From Chlamydiota bacterium (GTDB lineage: Bacteria; Chlamydiota; Chlamydiia; Chlamydiales; Rhabdochlamydiaceae), in assembly GCA_021772335.1 (NCBI GenBank), contig JAJFMD010000004.1, forward strand, positions 1 through 64,000: a DNA stretch of 64,000 nucleotides, given 5' to 3'. Made by a program: the position numbers and the translations under genes. Position 1 is the stretch's first letter. Every line of letters begins with the position of its first letter. Positions 63,005-64,000 of this stretch are shown one piece after another. The notes below the pieces were generated by a model. That model saw only the letters and a program-made list of their open reading frames with translations. It was not told the DNA's origin and did no database searches.

Positions 63005-63506
63005 TCAAGTGTTCTATTCCAGCCCATTGTCCCTTTTCAGGGCAATAAATACCTTGAGATTTGAAACCAGCTTTTTCATATACTCGAATCGCTTTTTTGT
63101 TAACTGCATCTGGATCTATAAGAACAGCTGCCGCCCCTTTACACTCATCCACAATGAATTTTTCAATCATCTTGTGAGCAAGGCCTTTTCCAATAAAAGC
63201 ATTATCTCCAATCATTACGTCTAAACTTAGATTCTCTCCGGCTTCTTTCCAGCAATCCCAGCTATGCCCTTCTTCTAAAAATGATTTCATAAAATAAACA
63301 ATTGGATTTCCATTATAAAAACCAAAGTAATGACAAAAGATTGAGGGCTGATAGCGAACAAATTTTTCTAGATCTGGGATCGTGAGGCCACCGTCTCCCC
63401 AGTACTCCTTAATATGATCTTTCATTAACCAACTCTTGATGGTTGCTATATCTTCTTCTTTGAGCTTTTTAAAATGGAGATTCTCTATTAAAAATTCTTT
63501 CATCAT
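62976..63506 (-). CDS. GNAT acetyltransferase, aminoglycoside 6'-N-acetyltransferase-like
   Basis: 176-aa protein of the GNAT fold, Acetyltransf_8/AAC(6')-like. The N-terminal LKEEDIATIKSWL and KEYWGDGG, the acetyl-CoA loop region DNAFIGKGLAHKMIEKF, and VLIDPDAVNKKAIRVYEKAG are typical. Related enzymes acetylate amines on aminoglycosides or on siderophore precursors. Its 3' end overlaps the aminotransferase gene by 29 bp (convergent). Next to an amine-bearing product cluster it is a candidate self-protection enzyme, as ZmaR is for zwittermicin. Confidence 0.82.
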   Translation of the reverse strand: MMKEFLIENLHFKKLKEEDIATIKSWLMKDHIKEYWGDGGLTIPDLEKFVRYQPSIFCHYFGFYNGNPIVYFMKSFLEEGHSWDCWKEAGENLSLDVMIGDNAFIGKGLAHKMIEKFIVDECKGAAAVLIDPDAVNKKAIRVYEKAGFKSQGIYCPEKGQWAGIEHLIMKKVLKCD

Positions 63507-63560
63507 TTTCTTGATTTCCTTTTAAAAAAATTCATAAGGGAAATTGTTAACATAAAGAAT

Positions 63561-64000
63561 TTAGACAGGCACAGAAATTTTTTCAAACGTGGGGCCTGTG
63601 GGTAAAAAACCTGCCACTTGTGCATCCCAAAACTTGCTGTAAAGCCCCTGCTTCTTTAACAATTTCTCATGGCTGCCATCTTCAATGATTTTTCCACGAT
63701 CAAAAACTAAGATCCTATCCATAACCATGAGAGTAGAAAGGCGATGGGCAATGGCAACTACAGTTCGTCCTTCCATCAAGGTTTTTAATGAATTTTGAAT
63801 ATATTGCTCAGTTAATGAATCAAGAGCACTTGTAGCCTCATCCAAAACAAGAATAGGAGCCCCCTTTAAAAGCGCTCGTGCAATAGCAATCCTTTGCCGT
63901 TGTCCTCCAGACAGTTTGATCCCCCTCTCACCAACTAAAGAGTCATAGCGCATGGGCATTTCTTTAATAAACTCATCTGCATGAGCTTGTTGGGCTGCGC
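63561..64000 (-). CDS. ABC transporter ATP-binding C-terminal part (exporter type, truncated by window)
   Basis: Visible part encodes the last 145 or so residues of a nucleotide-binding domain and continues past the right edge; the frame stays open to 64000. Motifs: signature [16 protein letters not shown], Walker [13 protein letters not shown] and H-loop IAHRLSTL. The sequence resembles MsbA/LmrA/HlyB-type exporters whose membrane domain would lie upstream, outside the window. Oriented with, and 54 bp after, the GNAT gene. It could export the inactive prodrug, but lipid or other substrates are possible. Confidence 0.9.
   Translation of the reverse strand, partial: AAQQAHADEFIKEMPMRYDSLVGERGIKLSGGQRQRIAIARALLKGAPILVLDEATSALDSLTEQYIQNSLKTLMEGRTVVAIAHRLSTLMVMDRILVFDRGKIIEDGSHEKLLKKQGLYSKFWDAQVAGFLPTGPTFEKISVPV

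Overview
The window comes from a bacterium of the phylum Chlamydiae, most likely an environmental (non-Chlamydiaceae) lineage. The 16S rRNA gene at the left edge carries the chlamydial 5' sequence (reverse complement of about 1310-1368). The core block 2.6-25.8 kb contains gene groups that, as I recall them, also sit together in Chlamydia: kdsD with an E2 acyltransferase, a SpoU methylase with an RlmI-type methylase, and nrdR-dksA-lspA. No species can be named from sequence alone.

Layout. (1) 1-1575: 16S rRNA (minus, 3' end outside the window) with leader hairpins, boxA and a candidate promoter. (2) 1680-11434: housekeeping genes: HAD phosphatase, NhaD antiporter, SLC13-like permease, kdsD, an orphan small gene flanked by a copied piece of kdsD, a 2-oxoacid dehydrogenase E2, lpxK, gmhA, asd and a thioredoxin-fold protein. 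LPS precursor steps (kdsD, gmhA, lpxK) cluster here. (3) 11505-20177: one minus-strand operon of a lipase-like membrane protein followed by seven tandem genes (eight repeat units) of an unrecognised family, with a fossil of the duplication still visible. (4) 20247-25827: RNA-modification genes, cinA, a conserved hypothetical, lspA, dksA, nrdR. (5) 26425-64000: a visibly more AT-rich accessory island that is a complete NRPS-PKS natural-product cluster.

The cluster is the exciting part. NRPS1 (27464-34921) reads C(starter)-A(Asn)-T-E-C-A(Ser/Gly-like)-T, so it should begin the product with N-acyl-D-asparagine. A minus-strand operon (44611-34925) encodes a signal-peptide-bearing serine peptidase of the beta-lactamase fold with three C-terminal membrane helices, the architecture of ClbP, XcnG and ZmaM, which remove N-acyl-D-Asn from colibactin, xenocoumacin and zwittermicin precursors in the periplasm. 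The same operon has a type II thioesterase, Sfp-type phosphopantetheinyl transferase, SbnA-like and DUF1015 genes, an arginine amidinotransferase very like animal GATM, an MbtH fused to an extra domain, and two secreted proteins of unknown family. A plus-strand operon (46469-63004) adds SbnB, an AT-less KS-ACP, NRPS2 (C-A(basic)-T-Cy-A(Cys, with embedded Ox)-T-Reductase), a third secreted paralogue, an agmatine-deiminase-family enzyme and a double class III aminotransferase. A GNAT acetyltransferase and the end of an ABC exporter follow.

Taken together, I infer a prodrug-type, thiazole-containing peptide-polyketide: acyl-D-Asn, a small residue, one malonate unit, a residue derived from 2,3-diaminopropionate (possibly guanidinylated or ureido), and a cysteine-derived thiazole, released by reduction and possibly transaminated to an amine. 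It would be exported as an inactive precursor and activated outside the cytoplasm. Domain calls and binding-pocket residues are read directly from the translations; product structure and biological role are inference.
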